Shown: piece by piece, positions 7,279 to 15,727 of the stretch
Numbering within the stretch: the stretch's first letter is position 1
Layout of the letters: each line of letters starts with the position of its first letter
Assembly (NCBI RefSeq): GCF_001613145.1
Contig: NZ_BDBU01000046.1
Location: 1 to 51,820, forward strand
Source: Nocardia jejuensis NBRC 103114
Lineage (GTDB): Bacteria; Actinomycetota; Actinomycetes; Mycobacteriales; Mycobacteriaceae
Length of the DNA: 51,820 nucleotides
Direction of reading: 5' to 3'
The notes under the pieces: model-generated
Seen by the model: the letters and a program-made list of their open reading frames with translations, nothing else
What the model was told of the DNA's origin: nothing
The model's database searches: none
Program-made: the position numbers and the translations under genes

Positions 7279-8910
7279 TCAGGCGAGCTGGATGAGCTCC
7301 AGATAGTCCTGGGACCAGTGATCCTCGGTGCCGTCCGGCAGCATGATGACGCGCTCGGGGTTCAGCGCCTCGGCCGCACCCGGATCGTGCGTAACCAGCA
7401 CCACGGCACCGGCGTACGAGCGCAGCGCGTCCAGCACCTGTTCACGCGAGATCGGGTCGAGGTTGTTGGTGGGCTCGTCCAGCAGCAGGACGTTCGCGGC
7501 GGAGGACACCAGTCCGGCCAGGGCGAGGCGGGTCTTCTCACCGCCGGACAGGGTGCCCGCGGGCTGATCCAACTGGGGTCCGGAGAACATGAACGCGCCG
7601 AGCAGACTGCGCAGATTCTGTTCTCCCGCATCGGGAGCCGCGTACCGGATGTTCTCCCACACGGTCGCGTGATCGTCGAGGGTGTCGTGCTCCTGCGCGA
7701 AATAGCCGACCTTCAAACCGTGGCCGGGCTCGATGGCGCCCGCGGTGAGCTGTTCGGCGCCGGCGAGCAGTCGCAGCAGCGTGGTCTTGCCCGCACCGTT
7801 GAGCCCGAGCACCACGACTCGGCTGCCACGGTCGATCGCCAGGTCGACACCGGCGAAAATCTCCAGCGAGCCATACATTTTGGTGAGATTCTTGGCCATC
7901 AGCGGCGTCTTGCCGCAGGCGGCGGGCTCGGGGAACCGGATCTTGGCCACCCGGTCGGACACCCGAATCTCGTCCACCTCGCTGAGCATTCGCTCCGCGC
8001 GCTTGAGCATGTTCTGTGCCGCAACGGCTTTGGTGGCCTTGGCGCCCATCTTGGCGGCCTGCACCTTGAGCGCGCCGGCCTTCTTCTCCGCATTGGCGCG
8101 CTCGCGGCGGCGGCGCTGCTCGTCGGTGGCCCGGGCGTCGAGGTACTTCTGCCAGGTCATGTTGTAGATGTCGGCCTCGCCGCGCACGGCGTCCAGGAAC
8201 CACACCTTGTTCACCACGTCGGCCAGCAGATCCACATCGTGGGAGATCACGATGAGGCCGCCGTCGTGGTTCTGCAGGAATCCGCGCAGCCAGGTGATCG
8301 AGTCCGCGTCGAGGTGGTTGGTGGGCTCGTCCAGGAGCAGGACCGTGTCGGACTTGCCGCCGCTGCCGTCGGAGGCGGCGAAAAGGATGCGCGCCAACTC
8401 GATTCGGCGACGCTGACCACCAGAGAGGGTGCGCAACTGCTGGCTCATCACCCGATCCGGCAGCCCGAGACTGCTGCAGATGCGAGCGGCTTCACTCTCC
8501 GCGACATATCCGCCCAGTGCGGAGAAACGGTCCTCGAGCTGTCCGTACTTGCGGATCGCCCGGTCCCGCGCGCTCTCGTCGGCCACCTCGGCCATCAGCG
8601 CCTGCTGCTTCTCCATATCGCGCAGCAGCGTGTCCAGGCCACGCGCGGACAGCACCCGGTCGCGCCCGAGCACGTCCAGGTTGCCCTCCTTGGGGTCCTG
8701 TGGCAGATACCCGAGATCACCCGACCGGATCACCTTGCCCGCATACGGCTCGCCCTCACCGGCGAGGATCCGCAGCGTGGTGGTCTTCCCGGCGCCGTTG
8801 CGGCCGACGAGACCGATCCGGTCGCCGCTCTGCACCCGCAGCGCCGAACCGGGCGCTGTCAGCAGGGTGCGGACTCCGGCCCGGACCTCCAGGTCGGTCG
8901 CGGTGATCAC
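7279..8910 (-). CDS. ABC-F family ATPase, Rv1473-like
   Basis: 543 residues with two ABC domains and no membrane segments. Domain 1 (about 1-240) has Walker A GLVGRNGAGKTT, signature LSGGQRRRIELARI and Walker B VLLLDEPTNHLD; domain 2 (about 320-540) has GLNGAGKTT, LSGGEKTRLALA and LLLDEPTNNLD. A charged linker lies between them. ABC-F proteins act on the ribosome, and some protect it from antibiotics. The GTG at 8910 follows GGAGAG with five bases spacing and gives the family N-terminus MITATDLEVRAG. Longer versions from 8976 have no ribosome site. Whether it confers macrolide resistance cannot be told. Confidence 0.93.
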   Translation of the reverse strand: MITATDLEVRAGVRTLLTAPGSALRVQSGDRIGLVGRNGAGKTTTLRILAGEGEPYAGKVIRSGDLGYLPQDPKEGNLDVLGRDRVLSARGLDTLLRDMEKQQALMAEVADESARDRAIRKYGQLEDRFSALGGYVAESEAARICSSLGLPDRVMSQQLRTLSGGQRRRIELARILFAASDGSGGKSDTVLLLDEPTNHLDADSITWLRGFLQNHDGGLIVISHDVDLLADVVNKVWFLDAVRGEADIYNMTWQKYLDARATDEQRRRRERANAEKKAGALKVQAAKMGAKATKAVAAQNMLKRAERMLSEVDEIRVSDRVAKIRFPEPAACGKTPLMAKNLTKMYGSLEIFAGVDLAIDRGSRVVVLGLNGAGKTTLLRLLAGAEQLTAGAIEPGHGLKVGYFAQEHDTLDDHATVWENIRYAAPDAGEQNLRSLLGAFMFSGPQLDQPAGTLSGGEKTRLALAGLVSSAANVLLLDEPTNNLDPISREQVLDALRSYAGAVVLVTHDPGAAEALNPERVIMLPDGTEDHWSQDYLELIQLA

Positions 8911-9280
8911 AAATCTCTCCTCGTACGCGTGGGTGCTGATCGATAACTGAGCGATTCTGCGTCGTCCAGACGGCAAGAACCACCGATTTTATCTCGAGCA
9001 ACGGAGACCCCGAGGTCAGGGGCACCCTCCGGGGGCCCTACCTGCTCGGATTCCCTTTCACGCGGGCACCGGGTCCCGATGTGGGCCGGGATATCGTGCG
9101 CACAGCGGAGAACCCGAAACAGCACAGATCGACCGATTCACTCCGCCCAGTTCATCGACCGCTTCCCGGCGGATCCGAACACTCATATGCCGGACTGTGG
9201 GTCTCCTGTCACCGCACCGTGCACGATCTCCTCACCGAGCGCAGTCCAGGACCTCGGCGCCGGGCACGACGGTTCGGCAG
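8911..9280. other. Intergenic region upstream of the ABC-F gene
   Basis: About 370 bases before the response-regulator hairpin with no convincing coding sequence on either strand. It must hold the ABC-F promoter, read leftward. Antibiotic-responsive ABC-F genes often have leader peptides and attenuators here, but I see no clear short leader ORF ending before 8910. Confidence 0.5.
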
Positions 9281-9320
9281 GTACAGCCGGTCGATCGGAG
9301 GACCGATCTCCCGGGTGTAC
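9281..9320 (-). terminator. Long hairpin after the response-regulator gene
   Basis: The arm at 9281-9298 pairs with 9303-9320 over 18 positions with three mismatches around an AGGA loop; the inner GATCGG/CCGATC and outer GTACA/TGTAC are perfect. It begins 12 bases beyond the stop codon at 9332, as expected for a terminator of the SpoIIE-response regulator transcript. Confidence 0.65.
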
Positions 9321-9331
9321 CGGCCGCGAGC

Positions 9332-9748
9332 CTAGGCAGCCGTCCAGTAATCGACCGCGCCCTGCAGCACGGTACGGAACAGCGCGAAGTCCACCGGCTT
9401 GTAGATATAGCTGTCCGCCCCCGCCGCGTAGCAGCGTTCGATGTCGTCGGCGGTGGTCGACGAGGTGAACACCACCACGGTGATGTCGGCCAGGGCGGCA
9501 TCGGCCCGAATCCGTTCCAGCACAGACAATCCACTGATACCCGGCATGTTGAGATCGAGGAAGACCAGCATCGGCCGCGGCCGCGTCTCATCGCGCAGGC
9601 GCGTCAGCGCGGCATGGCCATCGATGACGAATTCCAGCCGCAGATGCGGATGTGAGGCATGGAGCGCGCGTTCGATGGCTTCACGGTCCTCGTCACTGTC
9701 CTCCACGAGCAGCACGAGTTGCTCGGTCAGCTGGTCATCTCGGCCCAT
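9332..9748 (-). CDS. Single-domain response regulator, phytochrome-associated (Rcp type)
   Basis: 138 residues, a receiver domain only. It has the acidic pair in LLVEDSDED, the phospho-acceptor Asp in VFLDLNMPGISG, the Thr/Ser switch in VVFTSS and the Lys in YIYKPVDF. The HPHLRLEFVIDGHAAL region resembles Rcp1-type regulators that pair with bacteriophytochromes. With no output domain it must act on partners, plausibly the SpoIIE protein encoded with it. The ATG at 9748 overlaps the end of the SpoIIE gene by 22 bases, so the two are translationally coupled. The likely phosphate donor is the phytochrome kinase at 11904. Confidence 0.9.
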   Translation of the reverse strand: MGRDDQLTEQLVLLVEDSDEDREAIERALHASHPHLRLEFVIDGHAALTRLRDETRPRPMLVFLDLNMPGISGLSVLERIRADAALADITVVVFTSSTTADDIERCYAAGADSYIYKPVDFALFRTVLQGAVDYWTAA

Positions 9749-11787
9749 GCCGAGCCTCCGTTCGTAGCGCGCTCGGGTCCCGCGGGGGTGATGTCCAGGC
9801 GCGTCCACGCGGCGTCGCCGCAGACGCGCAGATGTGCCGTGGTGATTCCGTCGGCCTGCCACGCTCGCAGCCGTTCGGTGAAATCGACCGGCAGGGTGGT
9901 GTTTTCAGCGTCGCCGCGCAGTCTCCCGACAGCGTCCAGCGCGGTCTCGACCACGTTCTCGAGTTCGACGGTGGCGTCGTGGACGACCGGGCCGAGATGG
10001 CGCAGGACCAGCACGGCCGCATCGTCGTGCACGCGGAATCGACCTGCTCCCGCGGTCAGCGTCCGCGCCAGCTGCGCGGGCGGAAGCTCGCGCAGCCGGG
10101 TGAGCGTAGCGGGAAGTTCGGGTTCGAAGAAAAGCCCGTCGTCGTCGCGCGCCTCGGTCAGCCCGTCGGTGTACAGCAGCACGGTATCGCCGGGACGCAG
10201 CCGGACCGTGGCGGGCTCGAGGGAGAGTTCGGGCAAATGTCCGACGAGCAGACCCGAGCAGGCGGGTTCCTCCACCTGCCCCTCGCGCCGAATCACCAGC
10301 GGCCGCGGATGCCCGGCGGCGAAGATCTCCGCGCGGCAGTCCTGGCCGCCGGGTTCGACGCTCAGGCTGGCCACCGCCAGAGTCAGGAAGCGAGTGATCT
10401 TCTCGTGCAACATCTTCGCGTTCAGCGCGTGCAACGCCCGCTCGACCGAATGCCCCGCGGTGAGCAGAGTCTCCACCGTGTGCCGGGCGAGTCCGGTCAA
10501 CGCCGCCGCGGCCGCGCCGCGTCCGCACACGTCGCCGATCACCGCGTGCAGCCGAGCATCGGGCGCCACGACCGCGCCGTAGAAGTCACCGCCGACATCG
10601 AGCGTGTTCTCGGCCACCCGGTACGAGGAGGCGATCTCGATCCCCTCGACGGTGGGCAGGATGCCCGGCAGCAAATGCTGCTGCAGCTGCAGCACGTCGC
10701 GGCGCTGGCGTTCGTGCAGGGCGGCATTGTCCACGGCCAAGGCGGCGCGACCGGCGAGATTGTGCAGGAACTCCGCGGTCACCCGGCGGGGCGAGCCGTG
10801 CCGCTGAAAGACGCTGAGCAATCCCACTTCTCGCCCGTGCGCGCGCAGCACCATGGTGGCCATGGTGTCGAGGTTGGCGTCCGCGGGCAGGTCGGCGGGC
10901 CGGGGCCGGGCCGAATCCTCCCCGGTGCTGTCGAGACCGTGTACCGACACGCTTCCCGCCCAGCGCCCTTCGCGCAGATACTCGGCCAACCGGCGCTCCC
11001 TGCGAGCGTCGACGTGCGCGACCGCGACCGGTTTCAATCGGCCGTCGCGCTCGACGTGCACGGCCGCGCCGTCGGCGATCGCGGGCACCACCATTCGCAC
11101 GATGGCCCGCAGCGTGTCATCGATGTCAAGGGATGAGCTCATTCGCAGCGACGCCTCGGCCAGGATCGCGTCCTGTACCTGCCGCCAGCCCAGCGCCGAA
11201 CGCTCGGCGCGCCTGCGGTCCGTGGCCGCGGCGATATCGCGCACCTGGCCTACGGCTCCCACCACCCGGGCGGCGGAGGGCCCGGCGGTGATCACACCGA
11301 TGACGGCGCGCCCGCCGCCATCGCGGCGATAACTCGCGGAAACGACGTGTGCCCCGGCACGGGCCCGGCCGGTTGCCACGAGCGGTCCGAGTCCGGCGGC
11401 ACCCACCTGGAACGAACCGGGTCCCGGATCGGACCGCTCGGGCGACGGACCGCTCGATCCCACACCATCGTCGGGTCGGTCGCGTCTGCGCGCGGGGATC
11501 TGCTCGCGATCCGGGGCGAGGCCCGCCGTCGTGCCGGCAGCGGCCGCATGCGCGGTGTGGCGCGCGATCTCGCTGTTCAGCTCCGTCGCCAGTTCGTCTG
11601 TGAACAGGTGGATTCCGTCCGCATCCGCCCAGGCGCGCCCGGAGGACCCGGGACCGTCCAGGCTGAACGCCGCCTCCACATCCGGCCGGTCCCGCAGGCC
11701 GCACAGCAGCGCGGGGATCGGGTCGTCGGCCTCGTGCAGACTCGACCACCACCCGTGCAGCAGGGTCGACCATGACGGCTGTTCCAT
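9727..11787 (-). CDS. GAF-SpoIIE serine phosphatase (PP2C type)
   Basis: 686 residues. The N-terminus is poorly conserved, with a PAS-like part about 115-190. A GAF-like sensor (ILAEASLRMSSSLDIDDTLRAIVR onward) spans about 205-380. The SpoIIE/RsbU phosphatase domain follows at about 390-600 with the metal-binding motifs VGGDFYG, VIGDVCGRG, LLYTDGLTEA and HDDAAVLVL. A further 70-residue tail is not recognised. Such phosphatases remove phosphate from a STAS anti-anti-sigma protein and so free a sigma factor. The target is probably the STAS protein at 14453. The ATG at 11787 is preferred over 11829 because AAGGGAG precedes it. It is divergent from the phytochrome gene. Confidence 0.9.
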   Translation of the reverse strand: MEQPSWSTLLHGWWSSLHEADDPIPALLCGLRDRPDVEAAFSLDGPGSSGRAWADADGIHLFTDELATELNSEIARHTAHAAAAGTTAGLAPDREQIPARRRDRPDDGVGSSGPSPERSDPGPGSFQVGAAGLGPLVATGRARAGAHVVSASYRRDGGGRAVIGVITAGPSAARVVGAVGQVRDIAAATDRRRAERSALGWRQVQDAILAEASLRMSSSLDIDDTLRAIVRMVVPAIADGAAVHVERDGRLKPVAVAHVDARRERRLAEYLREGRWAGSVSVHGLDSTGEDSARPRPADLPADANLDTMATMVLRAHGREVGLLSVFQRHGSPRRVTAEFLHNLAGRAALAVDNAALHERQRRDVLQLQQHLLPGILPTVEGIEIASSYRVAENTLDVGGDFYGAVVAPDARLHAVIGDVCGRGAAAAALTGLARHTVETLLTAGHSVERALHALNAKMLHEKITRFLTLAVASLSVEPGGQDCRAEIFAAGHPRPLVIRREGQVEEPACSGLLVGHLPELSLEPATVRLRPGDTVLLYTDGLTEARDDDGLFFEPELPATLTRLRELPPAQLARTLTAGAGRFRVHDDAAVLVLRHLGPVVHDATVELENVVETALDAVGRLRGDAENTTLPVDFTERLRAWQADGITTAHLRVCGDAAWTRLDITPAGPERATNGGSAWAEMTS

Positions 11788-11797
11788 GCGCTCACAC

Positions 11798-11839
11798 ACT
11801 CCCTTCCGGGAGTCCGGGACACCCGACACCTACTGTAGG
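11798..11839. promoter_or_regulatory. Two short palindromes in the SpoIIE/phytochrome divergent region
   Basis: ACTCCC-TTCC-GGGAGT spans 11798-11813 and CCTAC-T-GTAGG spans 11829-11839. They lie between the divergent starts at 11787 and 11904. They may be operators shared by both promoters; no matching regulator is known from the sequence. Confidence 0.35.
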
Positions 11840-11903
11840 GTCCCGCCTCGACATGGTGTTCGCTCGGCTCGCTCGACGAGCCACCTGCGGGGAAGGTGTG
11901 CCT

Positions 11904-14225
11904 GTGGATCGATCCGCGGATCCGGCGACCGACGGCGGCTGGCAGCTCGACGAACGCGCTCGGCTTGCCGAAGCGGCGGCCGGGCCGAGCTTCGATCTGT
12001 CGGTCTGCCTCAACGAGCCCATCCACCAGCTGGGCGGTATCCAGTCCTACGGCGCGCTGCTCGCGCTCGACGAAGCCGGCGCGGTAGCGGTCGCCAGCGC
12101 CAATTGCCAAGACGTGCTGGGTGTTTCACCGGACTCGCTGCTCGGCTCCCCGATCGAGGCGCTGATCGGCGCCGAGGGCGTCGCCGCGCTGGAATCCACC
12201 CTGGCCGCGCCCACCGGCGATCGCGGGCTGACGGTGCTGACCGTGCGCGATGCCGAATTCGACGTCACGGTGTACCGCTCCGACGAGCTTCGGGTCCTGG
12301 AATTCGAACCCGCTCCCTCCACCCGCCCGTTCACCTTCTCCCGCTTCTATCCGAGCCTGCGCGCCACCCTGACCCGCCTGCAGGACGGGCGCGGCGTGCT
12401 CGAGGTGTGCGCGACCGCGGTCTCCGAGATTCGGGCACTGACCGGCTACGACCGGGTCGTGGCCTATCGTTTCGAGGGCCGCGACGGCCCCGGTGAGGTG
12501 ATCGCGGAATCGGTGTCCGAACGCCTCGAGCCCTGGTACGGCCTGTGGTTTCCGGCCACCGATATCCCACCCCAAGCGCGCACCCTGTACGAGCGCAACT
12601 GGATTCGCGTGATCGACGACGTCGACGACGCCACCGCTGCCCTCGTCCCACCGGTGCTCACCCACACCGGCAGGCCGCTGGATCTGTCCGATTCCACCCT
12701 GCGCACCGTGTCCGGCTTCCATCTCGAGTACCTGCGCAACATCGAGGTGGCCTCGTCGATGTCGGTATCGCTGCTGCGCGACGGACAGCTGTGGGGGCTC
12801 ATCGCCTGTCATGGCCTGAGCCCGCGTCGGCTCACACCCGAGATCCGCTCGGCCTGTGAGCTTTTCGGCGTGATGCTGTCGCTGCAATTGGCCGCCCTGC
12901 AGGACTCCGAGTTCGCCGAGGCACGACAGCGAGCCCGAAAGGCGTTGTCGCGTCTGGTGACCGCGCTGGACGCCGATATCGGCGCGTCCGTGTCGGCCAA
13001 TGGTGAGCTGTTGGGCGAGCTGGTCGATGCCGACGCGGTGGCGCTGTCGGTCGACGGGGACACCACCCTGGTGGCCGGTGCGCCCGAACTGGTCTCTGCC
13101 GAACTTCTCGACACGCTGCGCCGGCACCTCCCACCGCTGGGCTCCGGCAAGGTCTGGAGCAGCGATTGCCTCGGTGACGTGGATCCCGACCTGGCGAGGC
13201 TGTCCCCCGGGCTGTGCGGCGCGCTGGTGCTGGGCGTCAACGGCACGCAGGACCTGATCGTGTGGCTGCGCCGCGAACGGCCCACCTCGCGTACCTGGGC
13301 CACCGATCCGTCGATTCCGGTGCGGCTGGGTCCACACGGCGAACGACTGACCCCTCGCGGTTCATCGGCCGTGTACCGAGCCACCGTGAGCGGCCACAGC
13401 CTGCCGTGGACCGCGGCGGACGTGGCCGTGGCCGAGGAGTTCGGGAACGCCGTCACCGAGGTGGTGCTGCGGCACAGCGCCCGGCTGGCCGCGCTCAATG
13501 CCGAATTGCGCCGACTGAACGACGATTTGCACACCTTCGCCCATGCTGCCGCGCACGAGCTCAAGGAGCCGCTGCGCGGTATTGCCAACTCGGCCATCTT
13601 CATCACCGAAGATGCCGCGGACGACCTCGACCCGGTCACCGTGCGCCGTCTGGACACCATTCGCGGTCTGGCCAAACGGATGGACGAGCTGATCAACTCG
13701 CTACTGCATTTCGCGCAGCTCGGCCGCGCCGAACTGCGCCGCGACACCCTCGATCTGCGCCGGGCGACCGAACACGCGCTCGAGATCGCCGGCCCCAGGC
13801 TCGACGAGCAGCGCATCGTGTTGGCCCTGCCCGAGCCGGGCGTGATCGTGGCCGCGGACCCGGACCGGTTGCAGGAGGTGCTGATCAACCTGCTGGTCAA
13901 TGCCGCGAAGTACGCCCGCGCCGAGGATCCGCGTGAGGTCGCCGTGGGCGCGGTCACCCAGGATTCGGGCGTACCGGCGTACTTCGTCGCCGACAACGGC
14001 ATCGGCATTCCGGGCAGCGATCAGAAGGAAGTGCTGCGCCTGTTTCGCCGCCTGCACCCGCGCGGCGCACACGGCGGCGGCCATGGCGCCGGGCTGGCAA
14101 TCGTGGAGCGGATCATCACCCGGCACGGTGGCCGTCTGTGGCTGGACTCGGAACCGGGGCTGGGGACCACGGTGTGGTTCACCCTCGCGCCCGAACCGGA
14201 GCAGCAACCCGCGAGCGAGGGCTGA
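11904..14225 (+). CDS. Bacteriophytochrome sensor histidine kinase
   Basis: 773 residues with PAS-GAF-PHY-HisKA-HATPase order. Cys35 in SVCLNEPIHQLGGIQ aligns with the biliverdin-binding Cys of DrBphP-type phytochromes. The GAF domain has the chromophore-pocket DIP motif at 220-222 (FPATDIPPQARTLYERN). The PHY tongue reads LTPRGSS where the family usually has PRxSF, so the Phe is replaced by Ser. The kinase core has His551 in the H-box (AHELKEPLRG), an N-box (LINLLVNAAKYA), VADNGIGIPG and GAGLAIV. It should sense red/far-red light through biliverdin and phosphorylate the response regulator at 9332. No haem oxygenase gene is in the window. The GTG at 11904 follows GGGGAAGG; ATG 11853 is an alternative. 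Confidence 0.92.
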   Translation: MDRSADPATDGGWQLDERARLAEAAAGPSFDLSVCLNEPIHQLGGIQSYGALLALDEAGAVAVASANCQDVLGVSPDSLLGSPIEALIGAEGVAALESTLAAPTGDRGLTVLTVRDAEFDVTVYRSDELRVLEFEPAPSTRPFTFSRFYPSLRATLTRLQDGRGVLEVCATAVSEIRALTGYDRVVAYRFEGRDGPGEVIAESVSERLEPWYGLWFPATDIPPQARTLYERNWIRVIDDVDDATAALVPPVLTHTGRPLDLSDSTLRTVSGFHLEYLRNIEVASSMSVSLLRDGQLWGLIACHGLSPRRLTPEIRSACELFGVMLSLQLAALQDSEFAEARQRARKALSRLVTALDADIGASVSANGELLGELVDADAVALSVDGDTTLVAGAPELVSAELLDTLRRHLPPLGSGKVWSSDCLGDVDPDLARLSPGLCGALVLGVNGTQDLIVWLRRERPTSRTWATDPSIPVRLGPHGERLTPRGSSAVYRATVSGHSLPWTAADVAVAEEFGNAVTEVVLRHSARLAALNAELRRLNDDLHTFAHAAAHELKEPLRGIANSAIFITEDAADDLDPVTVRRLDTIRGLAKRMDELINSLLHFAQLGRAELRRDTLDLRRATEHALEIAGPRLDEQRIVLALPEPGVIVAADPDRLQEVLINLLVNAAKYARAEDPREVAVGAVTQDSGVPAYFVADNGIGIPGSDQKEVLRLFRRLHPRGAHGGGHGAGLAIVERIITRHGGRLWLDSEPGLGTTVWFTLAPEPEQQPASEG

Positions 14226-14452
14226 CTCCACACGCCCCACACTCCACACGCGATCGCGCGCTCCGGATATGCTGTCTGGCGCGGCGATTGAGCAAACAGT
14301 CGACCGCGTTATCGTCACCGCGTGCGGACACGCGCGTCATCGCGCCCGCCGACGAGGACGTTCGGCGTGCGTGAGAGCGCGCGCTCTCGGCCGACGACCG
14401 TGCGGCCCAGCGGGTTTCGCACCCGCGGAAATCGCAGAGAAGGGTCTTGTTT

Positions 14453-14803
14453 GTGCGTTTGACGGATCAGCAACGTGGTTTCGACGTCGATGTGGTGTCG
14501 ATCGGTTCCACCGCCGTGGTAGTCGCCAGCGGTGAAGTGGACATCAACACCGCCCCACAACTGCAGGATGCGATCGAGCACGCCCACGCACAATGGGGCG
14601 GTGACCTCGTGATCGATCTGTCCCGTGTCGAATTCTTCGATTCCACGGGCGTGAACGTCCTGCTCCGCGCGATGAAGACCATCGGATCACCCCCACGGGT
14701 GGTGGCGTCCTACGCCGTTCGCCGACCACTCGAAGCCACCGGTCTGACAAAAATCTTCACCCTGTACGAATCCGTCGACGACGCCGCCACCGGGCTGCGC
14801 TGA
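14453..14803 (+). CDS. STAS-domain anti-anti-sigma factor (RsbV/SpoIIAA type)
   Basis: 116 residues, one STAS domain. VVASGEVDINTAPQLQDAI and DLSRVEFFDSTGVNVLL are the two signature segments; Ser64 in DSTG is the expected phosphorylation site. In a partner switch the dephosphorylated form binds the anti-sigma kinase and frees a sigma factor. The kinase is probably the next gene (14847) and the phosphatase the SpoIIE protein at 9727. The GTG at 14453 is chosen because GAGAAGGG lies eight bases upstream; a TTG at 14447 would be too close to it. Confidence 0.92.
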   Translation: MRLTDQQRGFDVDVVSIGSTAVVVASGEVDINTAPQLQDAIEHAHAQWGGDLVIDLSRVEFFDSTGVNVLLRAMKTIGSPPRVVASYAVRRPLEATGLTKIFTLYESVDDAATGLR

Positions 14804-14846
14804 ACGGATCGAGTGAACAATGTTTCCCCAGAACCCAAGGGACATC

Positions 14847-15251
14847 ATGGACGATTCCGGTCACGGCGAGCGCGTCTTCGACCTCGAATTCCGCGCCGTC
14901 AACGAGGAACTGCAACGAGTGCGCCACGCTCTGCGAAACTGGTTGCGCGACATCGTCACCGACGAGCACCACGCGTACGACATCCTGCTCGCGGTCGGTG
15001 AGGCCTGCACCAATTCCGTGGAGCACGGCCATCGCGGCGACGGCCGCAACCTGCGCGTGCGCGCCACGGCCGACGATGTGCAGGTACGCATCACCATCGT
15101 CGACGGCGGCACCTGGCGCGTCCACCGCTCCCTGCCCGACACCGATCGCGGCCGCGGCCTGCGCCTGATGCGCACGCTCGTCCCCGAGGTGAACATTCGC
15201 ACCAGTGGCACCGGCACCGTGGTGGAGCTCGCCACCCCGCTCTCGGCCTGA
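14847..15251 (+). CDS. Anti-sigma factor kinase, RsbW-like HATPase
   Basis: 134 residues, one GHKL ATPase domain without a His phosphorylation site. The N-box is LLAVGEACTNSVEHGH, followed by IVDGGTWR and a glycine-containing lid DRGRGLRLMRTL. Proteins of this size and pattern bind a SigB/SigF-type sigma factor and phosphorylate a STAS partner on Ser. It follows the STAS gene by 43 bases in the same direction. No sigma factor gene is in the window, so its target is encoded elsewhere. AAGGGA precedes ATG 14847; ATG 14820 would add nine residues but has a weaker site. Confidence 0.9.
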   Translation: MDDSGHGERVFDLEFRAVNEELQRVRHALRNWLRDIVTDEHHAYDILLAVGEACTNSVEHGHRGDGRNLRVRATADDVQVRITIVDGGTWRVHRSLPDTDRGRGLRLMRTLVPEVNIRTSGTGTVVELATPLSA

Positions 15252-15358
15252 ACCACCGCGGCGCCCGGGCCCGGTCCCCGACGGTGGCCGGGACTGCCGG
15301 GACGCAGCACGAGCGAATGAAAACTCGGACATAGGACATTGATCACGACGACCGCCCG

Positions 15359-15382
15359 GATTGCGGCTGCTCGTTCGGGGTA
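15359..15382 (+). promoter_or_regulatory. Weak SigB/SigF-like promoter match
   Basis: GATT, 15 bases, then GGGTA at 15378-15382 fits the loose streptomycete SigB pattern GNNT-N14-16-GGGTA. It lies upstream of the small acidic ORF at 15431. The -35 half is uninformative, so this is a weak call. Confidence 0.3.
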
Positions 15383-15430
15383 GCTCGCGGAGTACGGCTC
15401 GAGTGTGGGGATTCCCGCACCGATGACTCC

Positions 15431-15616
15431 GTGACGACTTCCTCCGACGCCAGGGAACGGATCGAGACAATGACCGCTGCACGCACTGACGAACCTTTCG
15501 GGGACCGCGACGACGAGCGCGATGATCAGGGGCGGACCGAGTCTGCGCCGGATCCCGTCGCGACCACCGAAGATCAAGCGGCCAATATGGATAACGAAGG
15601 TGACATTCCGAAGTGA
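15431..15616 (+). CDS. Small acidic hypothetical protein
   Basis: 61 residues from GTG 15431, or 48 from ATG 15470. It is very hydrophilic, rich in Asp, Glu and Arg, with no hydrophobic core, and reads as disordered. No family is recognised. It lies between the anti-sigma gene and the stress-type operon, on the same strand, and may belong to that regulon. Ribosome sites are weak at both starts, so it may not be a gene. Confidence 0.35.
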   Translation: MTTSSDARERIETMTAARTDEPFGDRDDERDDQGRTESAPDPVATTEDQAANMDNEGDIPK

Positions 15617-15667
15617 ACGCGCCTCGGCCGGGCACGGGCACCGGTCACCCGGAGAACACGCCGCGCC

Positions 15668-15692
15668 GTTTTATGCGCGCGTTGCCGGGTAA
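15668..15692 (+). promoter_or_regulatory. SigB/SigF-type stress promoter
   Basis: GTTT at 15668, a 15-base spacer, then GGGTAA at 15687-15692. This matches the alternative-sigma promoter of the actinomycete SigB/SigF group (GTTT-N14-16-GGGTA). It is followed about 110 bases later by the DUF4235-type operon. Control by the sigma factor released by the STAS/RsbW pair upstream is inferred. Confidence 0.6.
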
Positions 15693-15727
15693 CTCGCCCT
15701 CGAGCGTGAGGCGAACGGCAGTGAGCC

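Noticed and set aside
7168..8946. 592-codon open frame opposite the ABC-F gene
   Set aside because: The opposite strand has intact Walker and signature motifs; this frame has none and no ribosome site.
9079..9468. Possible small gene in the gap between the response regulator and ABC-F genes
   Set aside because: It overlaps the hairpin and the response regulator gene, has no family features and no ribosome site.
9652..11136. 494-codon open frame opposite the SpoIIE gene
   Set aside because: Shadow frame; all PP2C motifs are on the minus strand.
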